Below, piece by piece: positions 18,594-27,402 of a stretch of 64,000 nt of DNA. Below the pieces are notes generated by a model that did no database searches, was not told the origin of the DNA, and worked only from the letters and a program-made list of their open reading frames with translations. Made by a program: the position numbers and the translations under genes. The stretch is from positions 248,001 to 312,000 of the forward strand of contig JANWVC010000003.1 in NCBI GenBank assembly GCA_025057755.1, given 5' to 3'. This DNA comes from Limisphaera sp. (GTDB lineage: Bacteria; Verrucomicrobiota; Verrucomicrobiia; Limisphaerales; Limisphaeraceae). Position 1 is the stretch's first letter, and each line of letters opens with the position of its first letter.

Positions 18594-19116
18594 GGCTTAA
18601 CCAGGGTTGAAGAGTAGCTAACACATCCTCAGGAGTCTGCCGCGGGGCCACGGTCCCGTCGTAAACCACCGCCGGAGCAATTCCACATGCGCCAATGCAT
18701 CGAGCCGTTAAAACCGAGACCTGCCCGTCTGGGGTCGTCTGACCAGCTTTAACCCCAAGAGCCCCCTCAAGAGCAACCAAGATCTTGTCCGCTCCCTTAA
18801 CATAGCAAGCCGTCCCCATGCAGACGACGCAGGTGTGTTTGCCCTTCGGCTTGAGCTGAAAGAAGTGGTAAAAAGTGGCCACTCCATAAACCCGGCTGGG
18901 CGGAAGCCGAAGCCGTTGGGCCACAAATAGCAGTAAGTCGTCGTCCAGATACCCAAACAGTTCCTGCCCCTTGTGAAGAATCTCAATCAGGGCATCCTGC
19001 CGATGCTGGTGCTTCTTCATGTGCGCATCCAGGATTTTGTAACGCTTGTCACCCGCTGCGCGGCTCAACACCTCCTGGACGCGTTTCTGCTTGGGCTTGG
19101 CCAACGTTACAATCAT
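18565..19116 (-). CDS. hoxE: Hydrogenase subunit HoxE (NuoE-like)
   Basis: 183 residues from the ATG at 19116, which has GAGG five bases upstream. The tracked start is a TTG five codons earlier. This 2Fe-2S thioredoxin-fold protein has ligands in [15 protein letters not shown] and [13 protein letters not shown]. HoxE is present in the five-subunit HoxEFUYH enzymes and absent from simpler soluble hydrogenases, so its presence makes the group 3d pentameric assignment firm. It is the first gene of the operon. Confidence 0.93.
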   Translation of the reverse strand: MIVTLAKPKQKRVQEVLSRAAGDKRYKILDAHMKKHQHRQDALIEILHKGQELFGYLDDDLLLFVAQRLRLPPSRVYGVATFYHFFQLKPKGKHTCVVCMGTACYVKGADKILVALEGALGVKAGQTTPDGQVSVLTARCIGACGIAPAVVYDGTVAPRQTPEDVLATLQPWLSHGSESTVGD

Positions 19117-19438
19117 GGTCGCCTCAACCAACCGGGTTCGGCCCGCCTATTGGGCCTCAACCCTTTTCGCGAGCAATGCTGCCGGGGAGACCCTTAAACA
19201 ACATTACTTTTTTTGGCTTTCGCTGGACCAAGATTGTTGGAGCGCCATTGATTCGTCAACCTCGGACGGCTGCTGCATGCTCTTGCAGGGTGTGGCTCGT
19301 GGGGTCCTGCGCGTGTTGATCGCCAGCGCGGCACCAGCTCGGCTACGAACGGGGGCAAGAGGTGATGGGCACAGGGAAGATCAAAGAGGGGTATCTTCCG
19401 AGAAGACTTTTACGGGATTTGGGCTATAGTGGGGCCGT
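19117..19438. promoter_or_regulatory. Divergent hox / sufT promoter region
   Basis: About 320 bases lie between hoxE (minus) and sufT (plus). A T-rich segment, TTTTTTGGCTTTCG, at 19209-19222 recurs exactly at 39677-39690 upstream of the CarH-like gene. Read on the minus strand, similarity extends over about 30 bases. A possible hox promoter on the minus strand is TTGGTC followed at 19 bases by TAATGT around the same motif, which is weak. Confidence 0.5.
19425..19430 (+). promoter_or_regulatory. Possible minus 10 element of sufT
   Basis: TATAGT lies only eight bases before the sufT ATG. If used, transcription would start at or within a base or two of the ATG, giving a leaderless message. No good minus 35 was found at 16 to 18 bases. 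Confidence 0.4.
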
Positions 19439-19993
19439 ATGAACGGCAACAATCCGGTTCAGTTGACGCGTGATGTGGAAGCCACCTTGGTGCCGGTGGG
19501 CACGAAGGTTACACTGATGAAGGGCGAGCAGGCGTATATCACCCAGTCGCTGGGCGGTAGTTACACCGTTATCGTCAATGGCAACATGTTTCGGATCGAG
19601 GGCAAGGATGCCGACGCGCTGGGACGGCCGGTCGAAATGCAAATCGTGACCACTGGCCGTCCAATGACCCGGGAAGAGGTGGAAAAGCAGGTGTGGGAGG
19701 CATTGAAAACCTGCTATGATCCGGAAATCCCGGTTAATATCGTAGACTTGGGGCTGATCTACGATTGCGTGGTGACACCCGTCGAAGGAAAGGAGAACGC
19801 TTATCGGGTGGAGGTCAAGATGACCTTGACTGCACCAGGGTGTGGCATGGGCCCCATGATCGCCCAGGATGCCCAAAACAAGATTTTAGCCATCGAGGCT
19901 GTGGAGGAAGCCAACGTAGAGGTGGTTTGGGATCCGCCGTGGAATCAGTCGATGCTCTCCGAGGCAGCCAAACTTCAATTGGGATTACTGTGA
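19439..19993 (+). CDS. sufT: Putative Fe-S cluster assembly protein SufT (DUF59/MIP18 family)
   Basis: 184 residues. The C-terminal DUF59 domain shows EEVEKQVWEALKTCYDPEIP, VNIVDLGLIYD, and the cysteine in LTAPGCGMGPMI, the usual features of the PaaD/SufT family that helps mature Fe-S proteins. The N-terminal 60 residues (VPVGTKVTLMKGEQAYITQS) match the long SufT form. The stop overlaps the start of the cysteine desulfurase gene, so the two are probably translated together. Proximity to the Fe-S-rich hydrogenase is suggestive but unproven. Confidence 0.88.
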   Translation: MNGNNPVQLTRDVEATLVPVGTKVTLMKGEQAYITQSLGGSYTVIVNGNMFRIEGKDADALGRPVEMQIVTTGRPMTREEVEKQVWEALKTCYDPEIPVNIVDLGLIYDCVVTPVEGKENAYRVEVKMTLTAPGCGMGPMIAQDAQNKILAIEAVEEANVEVVWDPPWNQSMLSEAAKLQLGLL

Positions 19994-21315
19994 GACCGTC
20001 GCCCCCTCATTCTCAAGGGGCTGAACTTTGCCCGGCTTCAACCCCCCGCGTCCTTAATGAAGGCCGGGAGGATGCCGCAGCCCAGCGCTCTGATCTGGAG
20101 TGGTCGCGGCTGCGGGATGATTTTCCCATCTTGCACCAGACGGTGCATGGCAAACCTCTCATCTATTTTGACAACGCTGCCACGAGCCAAAAGCCGCGAG
20201 TCGTCATCGAGGCCCTATGCCGCTTCTACGAGCGGGACAATGCCAATGTGCATCGGGGCATTCATGAGTTGAGCAACCGTGCCACCCAGGCCTATGAAGG
20301 GGCGCGCGCCCGCGTGGCTCGCTTCTTAAACGCCCGAAGCGCTGAGGAAATCGTTTTCACCAGGGGAACCACCGAAGGCATCAACCTCGTAGCCGCCACC
20401 TGGGCTCAACAGCGTTTGCGGCCTGGCGATGTCATCCTGCTGACGGAGATGGAGCATCACAGCAACATGGTCCCGTGGCAACTGGTCGCTCAACGAACGG
20501 GAGCGCGCTTGGCTTTTGTGCCGGTCACCGGCGATGAAGGCTTTATAGACGAACGGCGCTTAGAAGAGTTGCTGGCCCCACCTGTGAAGCTATTCGCCAT
20601 GGTTCATGTCTCCAATTCGCTCGGGGTTGTCAACCCGGTGGCCCAGTGGTGTGCACGCGCGCGCGCTCAGGGTATTGTGACTTTGGTGGATGGAGCCCAA
20701 AGCGCCGGCCACATGCCGGTAGATGTGCAGGCCCTGGGCTGCGACTTTTTTGTCTTCTCGGGTCACAAGACTTGCGGGCCGACTGGCATCGGCGTGTTGT
20801 ATGGGCGTCACGAGCTGCTTCAGTCGATGCCGCCTTGGCAGGGCGGCGGCGAAATGATCTTGTCAGTGGATTACCACCAAACCACTTTCAAGGCGCCGCC
20901 GCACCGATTTGAAGCCGGTACTCCTGACATTTCCGGGCCCATCGGGTTGCAGGCAGCATTGGATTACTTGGATGCGATTGGCAGGGATCGAATCTGGCAA
21001 CATGACCAAGCGTTGGCCCAATATGCATATGAGCAGTTGGCACAAATTCCCGGCATCCGACTGTTCGGCCCCAAACGAGGCCGGGCCGGCCTCGTCAGCT
21101 TCCTGCTGGAAGATGTGCACGCCCACGACGTGGTCACTTTGGCCGACCGGGAAGGAATTGCCCTGCGCGGAGGGCACCATTGCACCCAACCTCTCATGCG
21201 CAAACTTGGCGTGGAGTCCACGGCGCGCGCCAGTTTTTACTTTTATAACACCTTCGAGGAGGTGGACCGATTTGTAGAGGTCATCCGGGAGATTCAACGT
21301 TTCTTTGCGCGTTAA
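19990..21315 (+). CDS. sufS: Cysteine desulfurase SufS
   Basis: 441 residues from the GTG at 19990, which overlaps the sufT TGA. The longer tracked ORF begins inside sufT and is rejected. This PLP enzyme releases sulfur from cysteine for Fe-S cluster building. Visible features are YFDNAATSQKP, the Asp/Gln of LVDGAQSAGH, the PLP lysine in FVFSGHKTCGPTG, and the catalytic cysteine in ALRGGHHCTQPLM. That last form belongs to the class II SufS group. The N-terminal 40 residues before WSRLRDDFPIL are longer than in most SufS, so a later start is possible. sufBCD is not in this window. Confidence 0.93.
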   Translation: MRPSPPHSQGAELCPASTPRVLNEGREDAAAQRSDLEWSRLRDDFPILHQTVHGKPLIYFDNAATSQKPRVVIEALCRFYERDNANVHRGIHELSNRATQAYEGARARVARFLNARSAEEIVFTRGTTEGINLVAATWAQQRLRPGDVILLTEMEHHSNMVPWQLVAQRTGARLAFVPVTGDEGFIDERRLEELLAPPVKLFAMVHVSNSLGVVNPVAQWCARARAQGIVTLVDGAQSAGHMPVDVQALGCDFFVFSGHKTCGPTGIGVLYGRHELLQSMPPWQGGGEMILSVDYHQTTFKAPPHRFEAGTPDISGPIGLQAALDYLDAIGRDRIWQHDQALAQYAYEQLAQIPGIRLFGPKRGRAGLVSFLLEDVHAHDVVTLADREGIALRGGHHCTQPLMRKLGVESTARASFYFYNTFEEVDRFVEVIREIQRFFAR

Positions 21316-21588
21316 CGACCACCGCTGGCACAGCGACTTCTAAATGCCCCTAACGGTGCGTCTGCTTTATCGGATCTCAAGGTTACCCTAATTAGCTGAT
21401 GGGACTGCGACTTCCTCACAGCTGCCCGAAACTTCCAACTCTGGCCCTCGGACGATGGCTGGCACCATAACTGCTATTTGCAAAGATGCGAAGAATGGAT
21501 AGGGTGAAGACAAGGTGCCGAACGCGGTCGCGCAGCTCGGTAAACGGCGCGCCGGTAGGTTCGGAAACTTGCCACACTGAATCGCCGT

Positions 21589-22335
21589 ATGATCAGGGTG
21601 GTTCAACCATGCTGCCGCGCCCGTTTAACGGCTGAAGATCTGGCGCTCGTGCGTTCCGTTCTAGCCAGCCACCATGAACAAGAGCTGGTTTTGGACAAAT
21701 TGCTGGCAGATCCAGACATTCGAGATGAACTTCTGGATCATCCGGCTCTGCAACGGGTTCTTCTGGAGTCCCCCGGTTGCTTACATGTCTCCACGCGTCT
21801 GTACTTCTACGTCTTGGTTCGGTGGGTGTTGCGCCGGCTGGGCTTGGACGACCGTACCTTGGCCGATTACGTGGCCGAAGTCCTTGCGGAGTTTGCTGAG
21901 ACCGATCGCTGGCGCAAGCCAGTGCCCCAGAGAGCCATCAGCGTGGACTACCTTTATGAGATTCTGGCGGCACTGCGTGAGGTGGATGATGTCACAGCCT
22001 TTATTCTGCGGACTCATTTGGCCAATCACACATTGTTCCTGTCAGGCTTGTTCGCCTCCCACCTGGAGCACCGTAGGCAGCGGCGCGGCGCGCCAGGGCT
22101 GCAATACTACGAAGCAGTCGGGCGGGCCAGTTATCGGGCAGCCCGGGACCATCGATTGGCCCGAGACCTCGGCCTAACCGAAATCTTTGATACCCTTGCA
22201 GAGCGTTTTGACCAGGTGCGCTCAGCTCTGTCGGATATGGCCGACCGACTGGTTACCTTGGAAAGCCTGGATCCTCGCTTAGAAACCACCTTGCGCCATT
22301 CCCTGGGGCCGGCCTCAAGCACCTCAGGAAACTGA
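21589..22335 (+). CDS. Unrecognised helical protein
   Basis: A 248-residue protein I cannot place in a family. It is highly alpha-helical, with no signal peptide or clear membrane segment. It contains two similar helix patterns (LLADPDIRDELLDHPAL and YVLVRWVLRRLGLDDRTLADYVAEVLAEFAETDRWRKP) and a central ISVDYLYEILAALREVDDVTAFILRTHLANHTLFLSGLF. Codon pattern and composition resemble its neighbours, so it is likely a real gene. It stands alone, 273 bases after sufS on the same strand. Confidence 0.75.
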   Translation: MIRVVQPCCRARLTAEDLALVRSVLASHHEQELVLDKLLADPDIRDELLDHPALQRVLLESPGCLHVSTRLYFYVLVRWVLRRLGLDDRTLADYVAEVLAEFAETDRWRKPVPQRAISVDYLYEILAALREVDDVTAFILRTHLANHTLFLSGLFASHLEHRRQRRGAPGLQYYEAVGRASYRAARDHRLARDLGLTEIFDTLAERFDQVRSALSDMADRLVTLESLDPRLETTLRHSLGPASSTSGN

Positions 22336-22918
22336 AAGCAAAAATCAACACGATTCATGGGATGTCTCCTACAGTTTCCGTAAGGATTCTTCCCATCCCA
22401 ATCGGTTGAGATTCGGTCCAGAGGCCACGCCCAAAGCCAGCATGTGGTCCGCCATCAAGCGAGTCTTGAGGTTTGGCAGCGAAGTCCTTTCGAAAGGAAT
22501 CCGGGTTAATTCTCTATCTCCCGATTAAACGCTACGCGTTGAGCGAAACTGCTTCCTCAGGGTGATCCACCCGACCTCTAGGAATTCTCAAAGAGCAGCG
22601 CGCAGCCGAACACGGACAAAAGCCTGACCAGTTGCTGTGCTCCACCCATCTGCTCCATTAAGACCGGTCCAGCATCGGAACCAAGCATCGGCGCGCCCAT
22701 CGCCAATCCCAAGACGGCAAATCTGGCCAGACAAGCTCCCCAGCACACACACGTGGAATGACACAGAAGACCCTACACCTAAAAGAGGCCGGCCTGTGGA
22801 GGGACGAACCGGTTCAAGCTGATGCAAGATCCTAATCCATCGCTTCGCAACCAGCCGATTCGGGCCTTCCGAACAAAACAGCGGTCTGCGGCCTCCAAGC
22901 ACCGCGTGTCGGCAACCC
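22336..22918. other. Intergenic, no gene seen
   Basis: About 580 bases between convergent genes. The long minus-strand ORFs at 22588-23097 and 22779-23189 run into the anti-sigma gene in another frame and have no family features, so they are treated as shadows. No repeat or RNA gene was recognised. Confidence 0.45.
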
Positions 22919-23437
22919 TCATGGAATGCTGCTCCAAAAATGCACCGCGCAGGCTTGCAGCTCGCGTCGCGTGGTTTCCCATTCCCGCTGCAATGGATCC
23001 AGCTCCAGATGGAAAACCTCCCGTGCCCACTGATGCATTCCGTCTTGGGCCGCCTGAAGAAAAGCCCGGGCTTCCACCGCATCGGGCAGTGACCCATGGA
23101 AGGAGCCGAACCACCACGCCGCAGCGGCCGTTAGAACCGCAGCTCCCACAACCGGCCACCAGACCAACTCCCACCTCGGCTTCCGGCATCCATCTGCCAA
23201 GTGAGCTCCGCAGGCGGTCTGTTCTCGAATGGCTTGGGCGATTCGGTCAACCAGATCTTCCGGTGCATCCTGCCGCGGCCGAGGCATTTGCATCAACTGC
23301 CGGTGAACCGCCAACAGGGCACGAGATTCAGGATCTTGTTCCGCTCGGACAGTTTCGGGGCTCCCCTTAAGGCTTGGAACCGACCTCTCTGCGTCCAGAG
23401 CGGCTGACAGGCGGTATAAAATCCACCAGCGTCTCAT
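22919..23437 (-). CDS. Putative membrane anti-sigma-like protein
   Basis: 172 residues from the ATG at 23437, which overlaps the sigma factor stop by four bases. The tracked start lies upstream inside the sigma gene. The N-terminal part is cytoplasmic (MRRWWILYRLSAALDAERSVPSL). One membrane helix (WWPVVGAAVLTAAAAWWFGSF) is near residue 110, and a helical C-terminal part with FHLELDPLQREWETTRRELQA lies outside. The classic His-x3-Cys-x2-Cys zinc motif is not seen. Location directly after an ECF sigma gene with translational overlap supports an anti-sigma role (inference). Confidence 0.72.
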   Translation of the reverse strand: MRRWWILYRLSAALDAERSVPSLKGSPETVRAEQDPESRALLAVHRQLMQMPRPRQDAPEDLVDRIAQAIREQTACGAHLADGCRKPRWELVWWPVVGAAVLTAAAAWWFGSFHGSLPDAVEARAFLQAAQDGMHQWAREVFHLELDPLQREWETTRRELQACAVHFWSSIP

Positions 23438-24090
23438 GTTCCCAAACGAGGTTTGCAAGAGGTTGCAGCCAAGGATAATCTTTCGGGTGGGACTCCACGC
23501 GCGGCCGAACATGATTGAATTCCGAGTTGAGAGCTTCCCGCTTGTTGGACCGGCCACCATTCGCGTGCCAAGCGTCGCCGGGCTCGAAACAAGAGGACCT
23601 TGACGTAAGTTAGGCTGATTCCCAACGCCTCTGCAATCTGATCCACACGGAGCTCCTCATGGTACCGCAGCCAGAGGGCCTGGCATTGCAGGGACGGCAG
23701 GTGCTGCCGCGCCCAAGCCCACAAATGATCCCAGGTGTCTTGCGCACCGGCCCGCTCTCCCGGATTCCTGCCGGGCGCTGGCCACGACTCCTGTAACGAA
23801 ACCAACTCGACTCCGCGCCGGCGCTGATGATCCACCCATTTGTTTCGAGCAATCGTGAAGAGCCAAGGCAACCAAGCGCGAGTTGGGTAGAACCGGTGTA
23901 GTTGAAGAAAAGCGGTTACAAAGGTCTCTTGGGTGAGATCTGCCGCCGTGTGTGGGTCTCTGCAAAGTAACTGCAAGTAGCGCCAAATGCGCCCGTGATG
24001 CCTCCGCACCAGCTCGTCAAAAGCTGCCAAATCCCCCCGTTGCGCGGAGGCCGCCAACGCTTCATCGCTGAAATCGGTCTCTGCGTCCAT
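23434..24090 (-). CDS. ECF-type RNA polymerase sigma factor
   Basis: 218 residues. Region 2 reads FDELVRRHHGRIWRYLQLLCRDPHTAADLTQETF with DxTQETF as in sigma-70 family ECF factors, followed by LPWLFTIARNKWVDHQRRR. Region 4 contains LPSLQCQALWLRYHEELRVDQIAEALGISLTYVKVLLFRARRRL, a helix-turn-helix that reads the minus 35 box. It is the middle gene of a three-gene minus-strand operon and probably responds to an envelope signal through the neighbouring anti-sigma-like protein. Confidence 0.92.
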   Translation of the reverse strand: MDAETDFSDEALAASAQRGDLAAFDELVRRHHGRIWRYLQLLCRDPHTAADLTQETFVTAFLQLHRFYPTRAWLPWLFTIARNKWVDHQRRRGVELVSLQESWPAPGRNPGERAGAQDTWDHLWAWARQHLPSLQCQALWLRYHEELRVDQIAEALGISLTYVKVLLFRARRRLAREWWPVQQAGSSQLGIQSCSAARGVPPERLSLAATSCKPRLGT

Positions 24091-24110
24091 GGCACCAGCT
24101 TCACCGGTTT

Positions 24111-25100
24111 TCAGGACCGGGATTGAGCCAACCCTGAGGCAGACCTCATCCGATCCAGCAACTCCGTCACAGGAATCGACAATTCAACCGTCACGACGGC
24201 TTGTTGCCGTTGGACGCGCAAGGCACCGGCCAGTCGTTGCGCATCCGGGTTGTTCTGTTGCAGCGCCATTAATCCGATCAGACCACGCAAGATGTTTTCC
24301 ACCTGGGCAGCCACCTCGTCCCCATCGGTTTCGAGCGTAAACCGGCCTTGTATTTTGCCATCCATTTCCGTCAGGGCCAGCGTCACCATTCGGGATTTCC
24401 GTAACAAGGCTGCCTGAGGATCATCAGGAGCTGCTCCGCCGCCGAGGGCCACACCCGCGAGGACCGCCTGCTGCGGCACGGCAGCGGCAAGCTGAGGGTT
24501 CATGCTCAAACTGGCCTGCTGACGATCCAACACATCCAGCGCTTCCTTCATCCGATCAGGCCGCTGGCTGAATAACACAATCCGGCTCTGATAAATGGCA
24601 GCGTAGGTGCGCGCGGGCACCCCTGACTTGGGCGGTCGCTTGTCATCCACCCAATGATGAATGGTATGATTCCTATGAACCATGGTCTGGTGATCCTTCG
24701 CCCCCTGAGCCAAGGCAGTCAATTGCGCAACATCCACATCCGCATATACCAACAAGACGCCGTCCTCCTGGGCCTTACTGGTACTGTACAGAGTCAACCC
24801 ATGCAGCGCCGTTCGCGGATCTAGGCGAAAAATCGCTTGGAAAGCCGCCAATTTCTTGCGGTTTTCTTCCTTGTCCAATTCCGCCAACACGTGTTGGCCC
24901 AAGGTAGTCTGCCGGAAGAAATCCAAATCTAAATGCAGTATCCAAAGGGGCTCACGCGGCACGTCGCTCGATTGCAAAGGCGCGCCCCACAGGCAAACCC
25001 CGCCCCATATGCAAAGCCAGCTCAGAGCGAACAGACGGCTTGCCGCCTCAAAATGCCCCACCCGTGCGTGCCCCATCATCAGATTACAATTCGTTTTCAT
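24111..25100 (-). CDS. Secreted or membrane-anchored protein of the sigma operon, function unknown
   Basis: 329 residues from the ATG at 25100. The tracked start at 25217 adds 39 atypical residues that run into the groEL terminator region. The N-terminus has a signal-like helix (FALSWLCIWGGVCLWGAPL) around residues 22-42 preceded by a longish polar leader. The mature part is a mixed alpha/beta protein with WILHLDLDFFRQTTLGQHVL, repeated helix blocks and a C-terminal VTVELSIPVTELLDRM. No family is recognised. It is first in the operon with the ECF sigma and anti-sigma-like genes, so it may be their sensor or target (inference). Confidence 0.7.
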   Translation of the reverse strand: MKTNCNLMMGHARVGHFEAASRLFALSWLCIWGGVCLWGAPLQSSDVPREPLWILHLDLDFFRQTTLGQHVLAELDKEENRKKLAAFQAIFRLDPRTALHGLTLYSTSKAQEDGVLLVYADVDVAQLTALAQGAKDHQTMVHRNHTIHHWVDDKRPPKSGVPARTYAAIYQSRIVLFSQRPDRMKEALDVLDRQQASLSMNPQLAAAVPQQAVLAGVALGGGAAPDDPQAALLRKSRMVTLALTEMDGKIQGRFTLETDGDEVAAQVENILRGLIGLMALQQNNPDAQRLAGALRVQRQQAVVTVELSIPVTELLDRMRSASGLAQSRS

Positions 25101-25198
25101 ATCACCGAGCATTACGCACCGAGAGTTGCCAAGGTTACAAAAAAGACCAACCCCCCGCTGCTCCCCCAGCCGATCAAATTTGGAGCGGTCGGGAGAAC

Positions 25199-25228
25199 AA
25201 AAAAGGGACCGGCCCACGCCGATCCCTT
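25199..25228 (-). terminator. Rho-independent terminator of groEL
   Basis: On the minus strand AAGGGATCGGC and GCCGGTCCCTT pair over 11 bases with one G-T wobble and a four-base loop, then a run of six T. It lies about 32 bases after the groEL stop and ends the groES-groEL transcript. Confidence 0.9.
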
Positions 25229-25260
25229 GACTGCCGTACCGCCCGAAGCGGCCGAAGGCA

Positions 25261-26892
25261 TCAATAATCCACGTCGCTCATGTCACCGTGCCCCTTGGAG
25301 GTCTTCTTCTCCTTTTCCGGGATCTCGGTGATGAGGCACTCAGTGGTCAGCAACAAGCCAGCTATAGAGGCCGCATTCTGCAGAGCCGTGCGGGTGACCT
25401 TCTTCGGGTCCACCACCCCCGCTTTGACGAGGTCTTCGTATTCGCCGGTGACCACGTTGTAACCTTCGTTGCCCTTCCGACGCTTGACCTCTTCGACAAT
25501 CACCGAGCCTTCCACGCCGGCGTTGTTGGCCAGCTCGCGCAACGGGGCTTCAATGGCGCGCTTGACAATGTCCACGCCGATTTTCTCGTCCTCGTTGGCA
25601 GGCTTGACCGCTTCAATCGCCGACAAGCATCGGAGCAGAGCAACGCCGCCGCCCGCCACGATGCCTTCCTCCACCGCAGCCCGGGTGGCATGCAGGGCGT
25701 CCTCTACGCGGGCCTTCTTTTCTTTCATCTCGGTCTCGGTGGCGGCCCCCACATGGATCACCGCCACGCCGCCAGCCAGCTTGGCCAGACGCTCCTGCAG
25801 CTTCTCCCGATCATAGTCGGAAGTGGTCTCCTCGATCTGACGACGGATCTGGTTCACCCGGCCCTGGATTTCAGAAGGTTTGCCATGACCTTCCACAATC
25901 GTGGTGTTCTCCTTGTCCACGATGACCGTCTTGGCCCGACCCAGGTCGCTCAGTTCGACATTCTCCAACTTAATGCCCAGATCCTCGCTGATGAACTTGC
26001 CCCCGGTCAGGATGGCAATGTCCTCGCACATCGCCTTGCGACGATCGCCAAAGCCGGGAGCCTTGACCGCACAACATTGCAATGTGCCGCGCAGTTTGTT
26101 CACCACCAGCGTGGCCAATGCCTCGCCCTCAACCTCCTCGGCGATGATCAGCAGCGGTTTACCCGCCTTGGCCACTTTTTCCAGCAGCGGCAGAATATCC
26201 TTCAGACTGCTGATCTTCTTCTCATAAATGAGGATGTAGGCATCCTCAAGCTTGCACTCCATTGTCTCGGCATTGGTCACGAAGTAGGGCGACAAATAGC
26301 CCTTATCGAACTGCATGCCTTCGACGACCTCGAGCGTGGTCTCAATGGACTTGGCCTCCTCGACCGTGATCGTGCCATCCTTGCCCACCTTGTCCATCGC
26401 ATCGGCAATGATCTCGCCGATGGCGGTATCCCAGTTAGCCGACACCGTGGCCACTTGTTTGATCTCTTCCTTATCTTTCACTTTCTTGGCCAATTTCTCC
26501 AAGTGAGCCACTGCAGCATCCACGGCCTTCTGGATCCCCCGCTGAATCCCGATGGGATTGGCACCCGAGGTCACGAACTTCAAGCCCTCCCGGTAAATGG
26601 CTTCTGCCAGCACCGTGGCCGTGGTGGTACCGTCACCGGCGGCATCACTGGTCTTGCTGGCAACCTCGCGGACCATCTGGGCCCCCATGTTTTCATAGGG
26701 GTCTTCCAGCTCAATTTCCTTCGCCACGGTGACCCCGTCCTTCGTGACCGTGGGGGAACCGAATTTCTTGTCGATGACCACGTTTCGACCCTTGGGCCCC
26801 AACGTGGCCGTGACGGCCTTCGAGAGTTTACTCACGCCGCGCAGAATGGCCATGCGCGCGGCCTCATCGAAGAGAAGTTGTTTGGCTGCCAT
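25261..26892 (-). CDS. groEL: Chaperonin GroEL (Hsp60)
   Basis: A 543-residue chaperonin subunit that forms the 14-mer folding chamber in the cytoplasm. Hallmarks include [21 protein letters not shown], the ATP-binding [14 protein letters not shown], and [22 protein letters not shown]. The tail ends in [11 protein letters not shown] and lacks the usual Gly-Gly-Met repeats. The gene follows groES by 60 bases on the same strand. Confidence 0.98.
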   Translation of the reverse strand: MAAKQLLFDEAARMAILRGVSKLSKAVTATLGPKGRNVVIDKKFGSPTVTKDGVTVAKEIELEDPYENMGAQMVREVASKTSDAAGDGTTTATVLAEAIYREGLKFVTSGANPIGIQRGIQKAVDAAVAHLEKLAKKVKDKEEIKQVATVSANWDTAIGEIIADAMDKVGKDGTITVEEAKSIETTLEVVEGMQFDKGYLSPYFVTNAETMECKLEDAYILIYEKKISSLKDILPLLEKVAKAGKPLLIIAEEVEGEALATLVVNKLRGTLQCCAVKAPGFGDRRKAMCEDIAILTGGKFISEDLGIKLENVELSDLGRAKTVIVDKENTTIVEGHGKPSEIQGRVNQIRRQIEETTSDYDREKLQERLAKLAGGVAVIHVGAATETEMKEKKARVEDALHATRAAVEEGIVAGGGVALLRCLSAIEAVKPANEDEKIGVDIVKRAIEAPLRELANNAGVEGSVIVEEVKRRKGNEGYNVVTGEYEDLVKAGVVDPKKVTRTALQNAASIAGLLLTTECLITEIPEKEKKTSKGHGDMSDVDY

Positions 26893-26952
26893 AGACGCTT
26901 CGCTTGCTAAGGATTTCGATTGATCGGTTCTTCAGTGTTTAAATTGATTCGG

Positions 26953-27246
26953 TCATTCCAAGATGGCCAACAGGTCGTCCGAGCTCATCAGCTTGTACTC
27001 CTTGTCGTCCACCTTGATCTCGGTGCCTCCGTACTTGCTGACGAGGACACGGTCACCGACCTTGACTTCAAAGGGAATCCGTTTGCCATTTTCGTCCAGC
27101 TTGCCCGTGCCGAGGGCACGAACAATGCCTTCCTGAGGTTTCTCCTTGGCGGTATCAGGAATGATGATACCACCCTTCTTCACTTCCTTCTCTTCGACCG
27201 GTTCGATCAACACCCGGTCGCCGAGCGGTTTAATGTTCAGTGCCAT
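26953..27246 (-). CDS. groES: Co-chaperonin GroES
   Basis: 97 residues from the ATG at 27246. The tracked ORF starts 32 codons earlier without support. The mobile loop region reads [20 protein letters not shown], followed by [22 protein letters not shown], as expected. It caps the GroEL ring. It shares a transcript with groEL and lies 157 bases after dnaK. No CIRCE element was seen upstream. Confidence 0.97.
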   Translation of the reverse strand: MALNIKPLGDRVLIEPVEEKEVKKGGIIIPDTAKEKPQEGIVRALGTGKLDENGKRIPFEVKVGDRVLVSKYGGTEIKVDDKEYKLMSSDDLLAILE

Positions 27247-27298
27247 AGTTGACTTATGTCCACGTATCCAACGGTTCAGGGTTTGCTTCAGTCCTTCT

Positions 27299-27321
27299 CC
27301 CGCCGCAAACCCCACGGCGGG
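27299..27321 (-). terminator. GC hairpin between dnaK and groES
   Basis: CCCGCCG and CGGCGGG pair perfectly over seven bases with a nine-base loop, about 80 bases after dnaK and 53 before groES. With no T-run, it may reduce read-through or stabilise the message. Confidence 0.35.
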
Positions 27322-27402
27322 CAATCGCGCCGGCACCGCCAAACCGGGCGGAGCCGATCCACCATCGCCCCGGCTCGTCTGACCGGAGCGTCCGGGAAAA
27401 CT

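Noticed and set aside
19765-19989. N-terminal part of the tracked 516-aa ORF
   Set aside because: It lies inside sufT. The cysteine desulfurase begins at the GTG overlapping the sufT stop.
22588-23189. Minus-strand ORFs of 169 and 136 aa
   Set aside because: They overlap the anti-sigma gene in other frames, with Trp/Cys-rich random-looking sequence.
25288-26910. 540-aa plus-strand ORF opposite groEL
   Set aside because: It exactly mirrors groEL in the antisense frame. The sense protein is unmistakable.
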